Shown: one piece after another, positions 34,810 to 43,645 of the stretch
How the letters are laid out: each line of letters opens with the position of its first letter
Numbering within the stretch: position 1 is the first letter of the stretch
Assembly (NCBI GenBank): GCA_024330265.1
Contig: JANDLT010000011.1
Location: forward strand, 35,567 to 99,566
Length of the DNA: 64,000 bases
DNA from: Pyrinomonadaceae bacterium MAG19_C2-C3
Lineage (GTDB): Bacteria > Acidobacteriota > Blastocatellia > Pyrinomonadales > Pyrinomonadaceae
Direction of reading: 5' to 3'
Notes under the pieces: generated by a model
Databases searched by the model: none
What the model was told of the DNA's origin: nothing
What the model saw: only the letters and a program-made list of their open reading frames with translations
Program-made: the position numbers and the translations under genes

Positions 34810-37800
34810 TCAAAAGATGAATCGCGCTGCAAGTTGAATCTGACGCGGACCGCCTGCGCCGAGTGCGCCGCCAAGTTGATTACCAACCGTTTCAACGCTC
34901 TGCCCGAAGGCGGCTGACGGCACAAGCGAGTTGGTGAGTGGGTCGCGGTTTAAGCCGCCGAATGGGTCGGCAAAGTTCGTGTTATTGAAGAGGTTAAAAA
35001 ATTCAGCGCGCAATTGCAGCGAAGTGTTTTCGGTGAGTCGGGTATTTTTGAACAACGAGAAATCAACTTGCGCGAAGCCGGGACCGCGCAAGGCGTTGCG
35101 ACCCAAGTTACCGAGATTGCCGAAGCCGGGGTCGGAGAAAGCATCAGGATTGAATTGGCGGTCAGGCAACCTGTAATCGGACGGGCGAGTCGGTACGCCC
35201 GGAACTAAATTCGGGCGACGACTACCACCGAACAATCCGCCCGTTAGCGTGACGTTGACGGGAAAGCCTGTGCGCGCCTGCGTGATGCTGTTGATTTGAT
35301 AACCATCTGCCAGCAAGCGCGGCAGTCCACTGAAAACATTGCGAAGTGACGGCACGTCATAACTAAAATCGAAGGTGAAGTTATGGCGTATGTCTTGGTC
35401 GCCGCTCGCGCGGTCGGCGCGGGTGTTAAACGGGTCTTGATAGTCTCTGAAAAAACCGATGACGTTATCAATCTGGTGCGACCAAGTGTAGTTGGCATTG
35501 AAGCGCAGACTGCGTGCCAAGTTGCGTTTGAATGACGCTTGCAAAGCGTGATAGTTCGATTGCGGATAATCGCCGATGTCGAACACACTACCGACGCCCG
35601 CGATGCGGCGCGCTCCGGTGAACGGGTCAACGACGGGATTGATGTTGCGCGGTGTGACGAGTCCATTGGTTAGTATTTTCAAAACATGGTTGCCAACGTA
35701 CCCGACTTGTAAAACTCCTACTCCTAAATCTTGTTGGACGTTGAGCGACCATTGTTGAGAGTAAGGTGTTCGCAATCTACGCTGGATGATGTTGACGTCG
35801 CGTGCCGACGGCGGTGCTGTCGTGAACACGGCATCCACAAGCGGGAAAGAAAGCGGGAAGCCGCCGAAGAAAGCATCGAAGACGTTGACGGAAAGCGACG
35901 GAAAAGTATTGATTTGCGGTGAGCCGAAACTGGCGGGCAATTCCTGATTATAGAAAATGCCGAAGCCGCCACGCAGCACCGTCTTTTGCGTGCCGAACAC
36001 ATCGAAGGCGAAGCCGACGCGCGGAGCAAAGTTGTTCAAATCCGGGTCATGCACTTTCTCGCCCGCCGGAGTGAAAGAGAGCGTCTGTAAATCAAAATTT
36101 TGCAACCGCCCGTACTGTTCGCGGCTGACCGTACTCGCTTCGTAACGCAAGCCGAGATTCAAGGTCAATCGCGGACGTGCTTTCCAATCGTCTTGAAAGA
36201 AGAACGAAAGATTTTCGTTGCGGTAGCCGAGTGTCGGATTGCCCGCGCGTTGTGCGATGAACGGAGCGTTGTTGGCAAAATCATTAACGCCGAAAAAGAT
36301 AAGCGTGTCCTGACGGTCGGCACGCGCCGCGCGGCGATTAAATCTGATGTCCGCGCCCGCTTTGAACGAATGATTGCCACGCACGAAACTGAAGGTGTCA
36401 AGGATTTGTGAAACAGTTGCGGCGCGAAACTGGCTAAACTGCGCGGGTCCGGGACTGGCAATCGCTTGGTCAACAAAGATGAAATTAAAAAGCGGAAATG
36501 GTGAGGGACCGCCCGAAGGATTGGTGACATTGCGATTGATGCCGAAAGCAAATTCGTTGATTGAATTGCCGGAAAAGGTGTGTGTGTTAGAAATCTTGAA
36601 AAGCTGGACGCGCAATGTGCCGGGCGCAATTTGGTCTGTCCCGATGCCGTAAGGCGTAATTGTTTCCGAGTCGTTCAAGTTATAGCGCAACGAGAATTGA
36701 TCGTTGTCGCTTGCCTGATAATCGAGTTTGACTGAGCCGGTATCTTCACGCAGTCGGCGCGTCCGTTGAGTTGTGAACAAACCAAGTTCATCTAGCGGAT
36801 CGTTGTCCACGTTTCTAACAATCGAAGTGTTAGGCAGAGGCAAGGTCGCCAACACCGGAGCGAGAGCCGGTGCAAATTCGGCGCGGAAACCGGCAGTCGG
36901 AACGAGACCGCGCAAGAATGTGCCGCGTCGTTGACGCACACCTTCATAGTTGGTGAAAAAGAATAACCGATCTTTTACGATAGGACCGCTCAGGTTGCCA
37001 CCGAATTGATTGAGTTGAAATTTCTGTTTCCCCCCGAAAAAGTCGCCGGCATCAAGCGCGTCATTACGGAAATACTCGAACAGACCGCCGTGAAAATCGT
37101 TCGAGCCGGATTTAGTAATCGGATTGATAATCGAACCGAGTGCCTGCCCATACTGCGCGCTGTAGTTTTGTTCAAGAACTTGTATCTCTTGTAAGCTATC
37201 TATACTGACGCGATTGACGCGCGAATCAATGCGTCCAAGCACGTTTGATAAACCGTTCAAATCTGTGCGCCCGGCATCAATACCATCAACCAAAACACTT
37301 TGACCGTAAGAAGTCGGGATGCCGTTCAAGCTGGTTTGAAAAAAGTTGCTGCTCTGAACCGAACCCGGCACGGTGGCAAGCAAAAGCGTAAAGTCGCGCC
37401 CGTTGACCGGAAGATTGGCGACGCGCGATGAGTTAATCGTGTCGCCGATTTCAGATGTTTCCGTATCGGTGCGCGTTTCGCCGGAGACGGTCACGACCTC
37501 GCCGACTTGTCCAATAGATAGATCAACATCAACACGCGCTCTATCGCCTACGTTGAGCGTTACGTCGCTGATGCGCTGCGTTTGAAATCCCGTACCGGAG
37601 GCTTCAATTTGATATTGACCCGTCGGAAGCACAGGCACATCGTATTGTCCTTCGGTGTTGGTCTGCACAACCGTTTCCGCGTTCGTGCCGACATTGACGA
37701 CGCGCACCGTCGCATTTGGCACGACCGCTCCGCTCTGGTCTTTGACGATTCCGGTGATTGAACCGCTGTTGGTTTGCGCTAACGCACCAACGACGCAGAA

Positions 37801-37860
37801 ACACAAAGCGCATAAAATTATTGCCGTTTTATTCAATAATCGCATCACATTTTGTCGCAT
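34810..37860 (-). CDS. TonB-dependent receptor of the Oar type
   Basis: 1016 residues. Signal peptide at residues 11-29 (KTAIILCALCFCVVGALAQT). A carboxypeptidase-regulatory-like beta-sandwich follows at about 30-125 (GSITGIVKDQSGAVVPNATV, EGQYDVPVLPTGQYQIEASG). Then comes a plug domain (VANLPVNGRDFTLLLATVPG) and a long outer-membrane barrel ending in RQIQLAARFIF with the terminal Phe of BAM substrates. Such receptors take up large ligands across the outer membrane with TonB energy. As first gene of the mannoside operon, oligosaccharide uptake is the likely role. No SusD-like partner lies nearby. Confidence 0.9.
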   Translation of the reverse strand: MRQNVMRLLNKTAIILCALCFCVVGALAQTNSGSITGIVKDQSGAVVPNATVRVVNVGTNAETVVQTNTEGQYDVPVLPTGQYQIEASGTGFQTQRISDVTLNVGDRARVDVDLSIGQVGEVVTVSGETRTDTETSEIGDTINSSRVANLPVNGRDFTLLLATVPGSVQSSNFFQTSLNGIPTSYGQSVLVDGIDAGRTDLNGLSNVLGRIDSRVNRVSIDSLQEIQVLEQNYSAQYGQALGSIINPITKSGSNDFHGGLFEYFRNDALDAGDFFGGKQKFQLNQFGGNLSGPIVKDRLFFFTNYEGVRQRRGTFLRGLVPTAGFRAEFAPALAPVLATLPLPNTSIVRNVDNDPLDELGLFTTQRTRRLREDTGSVKLDYQASDNDQFSLRYNLNDSETITPYGIGTDQIAPGTLRVQLFKISNTHTFSGNSINEFAFGINRNVTNPSGGPSPFPLFNFIFVDQAIASPGPAQFSQFRAATVSQILDTFSFVRGNHSFKAGADIRFNRRAARADRQDTLIFFGVNDFANNAPFIAQRAGNPTLGYRNENLSFFFQDDWKARPRLTLNLGLRYEASTVSREQYGRLQNFDLQTLSFTPAGEKVHDPDLNNFAPRVGFAFDVFGTQKTVLRGGFGIFYNQELPASFGSPQINTFPSLSVNVFDAFFGGFPLSFPLVDAVFTTAPPSARDVNIIQRRLRTPYSQQWSLNVQQDLGVGVLQVGYVGNHVLKILTNGLVTPRNINPVVDPFTGARRIAGVGSVFDIGDYPQSNYHALQASFKRNLARSLRFNANYTWSHQIDNVIGFFRDYQDPFNTRADRASGDQDIRHNFTFDFSYDVPSLRNVFSGLPRLLADGYQINSITQARTGFPVNVTLTGGLFGGSRRPNLVPGVPTRPSDYRLPDRQFNPDAFSDPGFGNLGNLGRNALRGPGFAQVDFSLFKNTRLTENTSLQLRAEFFNLFNNTNFADPFGGLNRDPLTNSLVPSAAFGQSVETVGNQLGGALGAGGPRQIQLAARFIF

Positions 37861-37913
37861 AATTTAAGCCTCCACAATTATCAATTCAGTTTTTCGTCAA
37901 CTGCACCGAAGTT

Positions 37914-38144
37914 CTCAGAGCGTGTCTGAAAAGTCCCGTCAGGGACATTTTGACAGTAGCCCAGCGATTCATCGCTGGGGATAAGCGAATCAAAGGCGCA
38001 GTCCCGTCAGGGACGACTGAAAGGGCGGCATCAGCCGTCCCTGACGGGACTACTTCGGCTTACCGTCCATTCCCCAGCGATGAATCGCTGGGCTATTTTC
38101 ACACTGTCCCTTTCGGGACACAGACTTTTCAGACACGCTCTGAG
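37914..38144. mobile_element. 231-bp MITE-like element with 22-bp perfect terminal inverted repeats
   Basis: Positions 37914-37935 (CTCAGAGCGTGTCTGAAAAG and two more bases) are exactly complemented by 38123-38144. Inside are nested inverted blocks: GTCCCGTCAGGGAC copies and TAGCCCAGCGATTCATCGCTGG with its complement near 38072-38093. No open frame of note. Located in the upstream region of the receptor operon, so it may carry or disturb its promoter. Confidence 0.75.
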
Positions 38145-38189
38145 ACGTAACCTCGCACGTTAAGTCACGCTAAAATGTGATACGGAGTT

Positions 38190-39278
38190 TTACTCTCGCG
38201 TGCAAAAAGTTTTCACAGGCAACGCGGCGATAGCCCGCAAGTCAGGCGTCCACACGCCGTCAATTTTCGCGTAGTAGCGCGCAAGTGTTTCAGCCGTCAC
38301 CGGAATCGCCGGTATCACGTCGCGCCGCTCAACCGCGTCGCCGCGATGAAGGCGCATCACGCCGTCAACACAACGCACCGCGACATATTCAGGGAACATC
38401 GCCGCGCCGACCTTGAGCGCGCCGCCCGCCATCAATAAATCTTTTTCCGTCTCGCCCGCCAACCCGAACGCGGCAAGCGTGATTTTCGATTCATCGAGTC
38501 CGGCATCCGCGTAAGCCTCCAACGCGCCCTGTCCGGTTTCGTCGTCCATCGCAAAAATCACGTCAATGTTTTTGTGTTCGACGAACACCGGAGCGGCAAG
38601 ACGTTTGGCGATAATCCGGCTGCCTTCGCCGTTAATGCGTGCGACGTATTGCGCCTCCGGTTGCACGCTTTTTAAGCCGTCAATAAAACCTTCGCTTCGC
38701 AGCAAACAGGGGCGCAACGTCGGCAGTCCCATGTCCAAACATCGCAGAGCATCGCCCGTTGTGCTTTTCACGTTCTGTCCGACCCACACGCCGAGGTCAT
38801 ATCCTGCGTCGTAATCGCATATCGCCACGAGTGTTTTCATACCTTCGACCGGATTGGCTTCGACGATGACAAGCTTGTTTTTCTCCGCACACAGTTTGAC
38901 GATTACATCCAAACCTTCCGTCGCCGCCGGTGTCAGAATCAAGGCATCAACTTGTTCGAGAAGTTCGCGCGCTTGTTCGATTTGACGCTCGACGCTCAAC
39001 CCGGCATCACGCACGATGATGCTTGCGCCGTACTGCATCGCGCGACGGGTGATAACCTCAATCAGAATTTGATACCAGATATGAAAGCTGTAATTGACGA
39101 GATAGCCGATGCGTTTTGGCGCACTAGCGTCAACCTCGATAAGCGGCAAGGCAGCTAATGCCCGGTCAAGTTCGGGCGGCGCGGCGTACACCGCTGGCGG
39201 GTGGTCGTGCAAACCTTCGCTTTGTTCTTGAGCGGGGGTTTGTGGTGTTGATAATGTCTGTTCTTCTGAATGTGCCAT
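38190..39278 (-). CDS. Periplasmic-binding-protein-like sugar-binding protein without signal peptide
   Basis: 362 residues. Type I periplasmic-binding fold (LacI/ribose-binding class): KRIGYLVNYSFHIWYQILIE, RQIEQARELLEQVDALILTP, KNKLVIVEANPVEGMKTLVA, VIFAMDDETGQGALEAYADA and ITLAAFGLAGETEKDLLMAG. The first 50 residues are polar and Pro/Gln/Glu-rich, with no hydrophobic signal and no HTH, so it appears cytoplasmic. No ABC transporter genes adjoin it. It could be a sensory ligand-binding protein. Seventeen bases after the SDR gene, so co-transcribed. Confidence 0.72.
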   Translation of the reverse strand: MAHSEEQTLSTPQTPAQEQSEGLHDHPPAVYAAPPELDRALAALPLIEVDASAPKRIGYLVNYSFHIWYQILIEVITRRAMQYGASIIVRDAGLSVERQIEQARELLEQVDALILTPAATEGLDVIVKLCAEKNKLVIVEANPVEGMKTLVAICDYDAGYDLGVWVGQNVKSTTGDALRCLDMGLPTLRPCLLRSEGFIDGLKSVQPEAQYVARINGEGSRIIAKRLAAPVFVEHKNIDVIFAMDDETGQGALEAYADAGLDESKITLAAFGLAGETEKDLLMAGGALKVGAAMFPEYVAVRCVDGVMRLHRGDAVERRDVIPAIPVTAETLARYYAKIDGVWTPDLRAIAALPVKTFCTRE

Positions 39279-39295
39279 AGACTCACGACCTTTCC

Positions 39296-40084
39296 TTACT
39301 CATCGTTTGCCTGCGGAGAACCGCCGATGCACGTCAATAATCCACCGTCCACCGTCCATACCGCGCCTGTCACGAAGGATGCTCTGTCATGCGCGAGAAA
39401 CGCCACGACTTCGCCGACTTCTTCGGGTTGTGCGATGCGACCGAGCGGATGCATCTGCTCGCAGGCGTCGAAAACCGATTGTGGATTCGAGTCAAGCGAA
39501 GCTGCCCATCGCAGCATCGGTGTATCTACCGCGCCCGGACAAACCGCGTTGACGCGCACGTTCACCCCCGCAAAATCCATCGCCATTGAACGGGTTAATC
39601 CGATTAGCGCGTGCTTGCTCACCGTGTATGCCAGGACATTCGCTTGACTTGCCAATGATTGCACCGAAGCGACGTTCACAATCGCCCCGCCGCGCTCCAC
39701 CATGTCCGGCAAACAACTTCGCGCCGCGTACCATGCGCCGTTCAAATTCACGCTCATTACTTCCGCCCACTGTTCATACAGCGTCGTCAACGCATTGCCG
39801 TAACGCTGAATCCCCGCGCTGACCACGAGTATGTCAATCGTTCCGAATGCTTCGCGTGCGCTCTCAATCGCAAACTCGACTTGTGCGGCATCCGCGACGT
39901 TGACCGGACAAAACACCGCGCGTCCATTACCCGCCTTAATTTTCTCAACAATGCTGCGTCCGACTTCGCCCTCTAAATCAAGCACCCCGACTGCCGCACC
40001 ACGCGCTGCCAAAATCTCCGCCGAAGCGCGCCCTATGCCGGATGCCCCACCCGTCACCACCGCAACTTTGTTATCGAATCTCAT
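39296..40084 (-). CDS. Short-chain dehydrogenase/reductase
   Basis: 262 residues. Classical SDR: NAD(P)-binding VVTGGASGIGRASAEILAAR at residues 10-29, an Asp after strand 2 (GVLDLEGEVG) suggesting NAD preference, SAGIQRYG, the catalytic Ser in IVNVASVQS, and YTVSKHA with the Tyr and Lys. C-terminus FVTGAVWTVDGGLLTCIGGS. In this context probably a sugar or polyol dehydrogenase; the substrate is not determined by sequence. Start at ATG 40084, immediately beside the repeat element at 40083. Confidence 0.88.
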   Translation of the reverse strand: MRFDNKVAVVTGGASGIGRASAEILAARGAAVGVLDLEGEVGRSIVEKIKAGNGRAVFCPVNVADAAQVEFAIESAREAFGTIDILVVSAGIQRYGNALTTLYEQWAEVMSVNLNGAWYAARSCLPDMVERGGAIVNVASVQSLASQANVLAYTVSKHALIGLTRSMAMDFAGVNVRVNAVCPGAVDTPMLRWAASLDSNPQSVFDACEQMHPLGRIAQPEEVGEVVAFLAHDRASFVTGAVWTVDGGLLTCIGGSPQANDE

Positions 40085-40377
40085 AACTCACCTTACGCAG
40101 TTTTGATGTTTAGCCCGATTCATCGGGCTTTCCGCGCTCGCGCGGCACTTAGACCAGCCGTTTGACGGCTGGCTGAAGCGCAAGTTGAAAATTGTAGGGC
40201 GTTTCAACGTCCTTCCCGCTGCCGCTTTAGCATCCGGCTAAAGCCAACTTTCAAAAGGACGTTAAAACGCCCTCGAATTGTTACGCCGTGTGTCCACGCG
40301 ATAAATCGCGTGGCTAAGTGCCGCTTCGCGGGAAGCCGCGTGAACGCGGCTAAAGTCAAAACCGCGTAAGATGAGCT
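40083..40377. repeat. ~290-bp repeat element, copy B (inverted relative to copy A)
   Basis: Right to left it reads like 26541-26828: CTCATCTTACGCGG end, TAGCCGCGTTCACGCGGCT, CCACGCGATTTATCGCGTGG, the GCGTTTTAACGTCC block and CTTTAGCCGGATGCTAAAG. The left end CTCACCTTACGC begins at the SDR start codon. Small differences show the copies have diverged. The pair encloses about 13.3 kb. Confidence 0.8.
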
Positions 40378-40407
40378 CATAAATCACTTCAATGATTTCA
40401 GTGATAG

Positions 40408-42267
40408 TTATGCTTGCTCTGTCGTCGCCTTTCTTGCCGTCTCATCTACGACTACGGGTGCGGTGTTGTCGTCTTCTTCGACATCCGGTGCAGGCGGCGG
40501 CAAGTGTTTGTACCAAGTGAAATAAAGCAGAAGGCACATCACGGCGGTGACGGCGAAACAAATCATTACTACCGTGTGACGATGCAAAATCAAGTACAGC
40601 GTTCCGACGTAAAGCGTGCAAATTGCGACGAGTGCCAGCACAGTGTTGAGGGCTTCACGGGAGAAGGAAGATTCAAGTTGAAAGGCAGGATTGCGCTTCA
40701 ACACGCGCTCACGAACGGGCGACCACGCACCCGACGGTTGAACATTTTTGTAAAAGTTATCAAGCGTCGCATCATCAGTCGGTTGCGTGAGGTGTGTGAC
40801 GACAATCGTGATGAGCGTCGAAGCGATTGCGATAACGGGAAATCCGATGTAAAGCGGCAAAGGCGTCGCTAAGATAGAAGCATCCATAACGGCTTGTCCG
40901 AGTGATAGAGCCATGCCGCCGAAGACGCCCGCCGCGTATCCCCAACCGTTCAACCGCCACCAGTACCAGCGCAAGACGTTCGGCGGCAAAATCCCCGCTG
41001 CCAGCGTGCCAAAAATCCATAAGAACGCCGTGTTGATTGACGTGCCGAAATAAGAGATGACGATGCCCGTCGCAATCAACAGCGTCGAGGCGACGTAACT
41101 CGCGCGAATCAAAGTCGTCGAACTCGCATCCGGGCTGATGTATCGCTGATACACATCCTTGACGAGATACGCCGCACCGCCGTTGACCGTCGAACTAAAA
41201 GTCGCCAAGAACCCCGAAAGCAAAGCCGCCAACATAAAACCGACCAAGCCAACCGGCAGCATCGCTCCTATAATCACGGGCAAAGCGGTTTCGGGGTCAC
41301 GTCTCAGAGCTTCATCCAATTCTGGATTGCCCAAGCCCATAATCGCCATCACCGCAATCGCCATCGCAAAGGGCCAGCGTACCGTATGTATCGCTCCCCA
41401 CAACGCGCCTAACTTTGAAGCATCGCGCGCATCGCGTGCGGCTAAGAATCGCTGAAAGTCATACAACTGTTCGGGTCCGCTGAAGCAGAGCAAAAGTCCT
41501 TTCGCCACCCACACCGCGACCAACGCGCCGAACAGTGAATAATCCGTTCCACCCGCCACGACGCCTTGCAATTCTTCGGGACGCATTTGCGGCGCAATGT
41601 TCATCCAATTACCCGACACACGCGCCGAGAAAATTCCCGCGTCGAAATGTTGGTAGCCGATAATTGCAAATCCGATTGCGCCCGCGCTCAACACAATCGT
41701 CTGCACAATCTCTACGCGCACGATGCCGTGAAAGCCGCCCGCTACGACGTATATGCCGGTCACGCCGAGAATTATCACCGCACAGATGAACGGCGAAAAA
41801 GGCAGAAAAATCGCTCCGAATTTCCCCATTCCGATTGCGCCGTATCCCAACAGAGCGGTGATTGTAAGAATTGCAAAAATCGTATAAGACAACCGCGCCG
41901 TATCGCCCGCGCGGTTGTTACCAAAGCGCGTGTACATCCATTCGGCTCCGGTCATAACTCCGCTCCGGCGAATCCATTTACCCATGAATGCCAGATAGAA
42001 GGCTGTAATCGGAAAGCCCCATAGCCAATGCACCCACATACCTTTCAACCCAAGCACGATGAATGTGGAGACGATCCACATCGTTCCCGTGATGTCGAAA
42101 TATGACGACGACCCGGACATCGCCAATGCCCACCACGGCAACCGTCGTCCGCCCAAAAAGTATGAAGACATACCTTTGGCGGCGCGGCGTTTCATGGCAA
42201 AACCAATCCCCATGATAGCCGCCAGATACGCCACCACAATCAACTGGTCTATGAGCGAAAGTTTCAT
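40408..42267 (-). CDS. Sodium:solute symporter (SSS family)
   Basis: 619 residues. About 13-14 membrane helices of the SSS fold, starting LIDQLIVVAYLAAIMGIGFA, with YFLGGRRLPWWALAMSGSSS in helix 1-2, AIGMGKFGAIFLPFSPFICA, and VGLVGFMLAALLSGFLATFS near the sodium-site helices. The C-terminus is Asp/Glu-rich and cytoplasmic. It should import a sugar or acid sugar with sodium. Preceded by a promoter-like TTGACA-17-TATTAA on the minus strand at 42460-42488. Its neighbours are sugar dehydrogenase and epimerase genes. Confidence 0.88.
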   Translation of the reverse strand: MKLSLIDQLIVVAYLAAIMGIGFAMKRRAAKGMSSYFLGGRRLPWWALAMSGSSSYFDITGTMWIVSTFIVLGLKGMWVHWLWGFPITAFYLAFMGKWIRRSGVMTGAEWMYTRFGNNRAGDTARLSYTIFAILTITALLGYGAIGMGKFGAIFLPFSPFICAVIILGVTGIYVVAGGFHGIVRVEIVQTIVLSAGAIGFAIIGYQHFDAGIFSARVSGNWMNIAPQMRPEELQGVVAGGTDYSLFGALVAVWVAKGLLLCFSGPEQLYDFQRFLAARDARDASKLGALWGAIHTVRWPFAMAIAVMAIMGLGNPELDEALRRDPETALPVIIGAMLPVGLVGFMLAALLSGFLATFSSTVNGGAAYLVKDVYQRYISPDASSTTLIRASYVASTLLIATGIVISYFGTSINTAFLWIFGTLAAGILPPNVLRWYWWRLNGWGYAAGVFGGMALSLGQAVMDASILATPLPLYIGFPVIAIASTLITIVVTHLTQPTDDATLDNFYKNVQPSGAWSPVRERVLKRNPAFQLESSFSREALNTVLALVAICTLYVGTLYLILHRHTVVMICFAVTAVMCLLLYFTWYKHLPPPAPDVEEDDNTAPVVVDETARKATTEQA

Positions 42268-42558
42268 CTCGATTTACCTTACAGAGACGTAAGAAACGTC
42301 TTGCCAGCGAAGTGCCACCTGTTGAAATAAGCCGGTATTTCTAATGACCGTATCGGCGCGGGTTCAAGCTAAGTTTTGTTCGTGCTATAAATCAAATAAG
42401 GAAACAAACTGAATGGCAGGACAACGATTTACACTTTTACAACGGCGTTGACAAAGTGGTTAATAGCACTTGCCTTTTCGCTTGTCAACCTATTTTTCTT
42501 CGCGTCTGACGTAAAAAACTTAACCGGCTTTTACTTTGTTGTTTTTGTTGAAGCCGAA
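42268..42558. other. Intergenic region between epimerase and symporter
   Basis: About 290 bases with no gene. It holds the promoter-like pair at 42460-42488 and a CTAAGTTTT word near 42369 that recurs in front of the epimerase gene, a possible half-site for the ROK regulator. Confidence 0.5.
42460..42488 (-). promoter_or_regulatory. Sigma-70-type promoter for the symporter gene
   Basis: Minus strand: perfect -35 TTGACA (42488-42483), 17-bp spacer, -10 TATTAA (42465-42460). It points at the symporter start 193 bases downstream. The -10 differs from consensus at two positions. Confidence 0.55.
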
Positions 42559-43509
42559 TCAGCCAATCACTGATGTCACAGACTGCTGGCGATACAGATT
42601 GAAAGTTCTGTGTATCCCCTGCTCCATACTGTACTCAGGACGAAAGCCGAGTTCGTCTATCAGTGGAGATGTGTCGTAATCCCATGCGATGCCGAACTTG
42701 CCGGGGCGCACGGTCAAACGCACATCCGGTGCTAATCGCTGAAGGTAAGCGACGGCTTCGCTAACAGGTCGAAGTTCGCCCCCCGTATTGAAGATGCGCG
42801 TTTTTGTTTCGCCCGTATCCGCCGCTAATAAAGTCAAACGCGAAACATCTTCAACGTACTGCCAATCAATCGTGTCGTCGCCAAACGGAACTTCGTAGTC
42901 TTCCCCGGCGGCGGCTTTGCGAATCATCTCGGTGGAAAAAGACGACAACCCCCGCTCGCGTCCCACGCCATACACCGCCGTGTAGCGCAGACCGACGGCG
43001 TTGATTCCGTAGTTGTTATGGTAGTAAGAAAGCAAAAACTCGCCCAGCGACTTACAAGCACCATAAACAGATTGCGGGCGATGATGAGCATCGTTAGCAA
43101 CCGTGCGCCCGTCGTATTCTTCGGGCAGACCGAACACCGCGACCGAACTCGCCCACACGACTTTTTTAACTTCAAGCAACCGCGCGGTCTCAAGCACGTT
43201 GACTAATCCGCCGACGATGACGCGCTCGGCAAGCGGTGGATTGGCATTTGATGCGGGGATTTGTAGTGAAGCCAAATGAATAATCGTATGTACTTTATGT
43301 TCCTTAACAGTGCGTGCGAAATGGGCGGCATCGGCGACATCGCCCGTGACGTTCACTAAGTTTGATAGGGCTTCGGGTGCGACGACCTGTCGCATGATTT
43401 CTTGGCGCGCATCAAAATCATAGTTGACGACCTTTAAGTTTTTCGCCAATAAATCCCTGATAACGTAAGAGCCTATACAACCGGAACCGCCGGTGATGAG
43501 ATAAGACAT
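42559..43509 (-). CDS. NAD-dependent epimerase/dehydratase
   Basis: 316 residues. Extended SDR: Rossmann motif YLITGGSGCIGSYVIRDLLA at residues 3-22, VTGDVADAAHF, IIHLASLQIPASNANPPLAE, VWASSVAVFG and the catalytic YGACKSLGEF. The C-terminal substrate domain includes VPFGDDTIDWQYVEDVSRLT. The family includes UDP-sugar epimerases and uronate dehydrogenases. An aldarate dehydratase in the same region would suit a uronate or aldose dehydrogenase role, but this is inference. Directly downstream of the ROK regulator, with its own promoter-like sequence at 43596-43624. Confidence 0.85.
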   Translation of the reverse strand: MSYLITGGSGCIGSYVIRDLLAKNLKVVNYDFDARQEIMRQVVAPEALSNLVNVTGDVADAAHFARTVKEHKVHTIIHLASLQIPASNANPPLAERVIVGGLVNVLETARLLEVKKVVWASSVAVFGLPEEYDGRTVANDAHHRPQSVYGACKSLGEFLLSYYHNNYGINAVGLRYTAVYGVGRERGLSSFSTEMIRKAAAGEDYEVPFGDDTIDWQYVEDVSRLTLLAADTGETKTRIFNTGGELRPVSEAVAYLQRLAPDVRLTVRPGKFGIAWDYDTSPLIDELGFRPEYSMEQGIHRTFNLYRQQSVTSVIG

Positions 43510-43555
43510 AATCGCTTCTTTACTGCTAAGTTTTTATGATTCGATTGCCATAAGG

Positions 43556-43575
43556 TTAAGTTTATTCAAACTTAG
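43556..43575. promoter_or_regulatory. Palindromic operator candidate for the ROK regulator
   Basis: TTAAGTTTATTCAAACTTAG: arms AAGTTT and AAACTT around ATTC. A related word ACTAAGTTTTAATAA overlaps the -10 of the promoter at 43596-43624, and CTAAGTTTT words occur near 43526 and 42369. NagC/XylR-type regulators bind AT-rich palindromes of this kind. The assignment is by proximity. Confidence 0.45.
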
Positions 43576-43595
43576 TTAGGGGCTGTGACTAAGTT

Positions 43596-43624
43596 TTAAT
43601 AACATGCCTCCTGCTATCCGTCAA
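43596..43624 (-). promoter_or_regulatory. Sigma-70-type promoter for the epimerase gene
   Basis: Minus strand: TTGACG (43624-43619), 17-bp spacer, TATTAA (43601-43596). It begins 22 bases after the ROK regulator stop. Same -10 and spacing as the symporter promoter at 42460-42488, suggesting joint control. Confidence 0.55.
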
Positions 43625-43645
43625 TGAGACTGTGGTGAGTGATGA

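Noticed and set aside
34797..34925. N-terminal extension of the GH38 gene
   Set aside because: It overlaps the receptor gene; the signal peptide starts after ATG 34796.
34810..37860. SusC/SusD-type polysaccharide utilisation locus
   Set aside because: The receptor has the Oar-like regulatory domain and no SusD-like lipoprotein is present.
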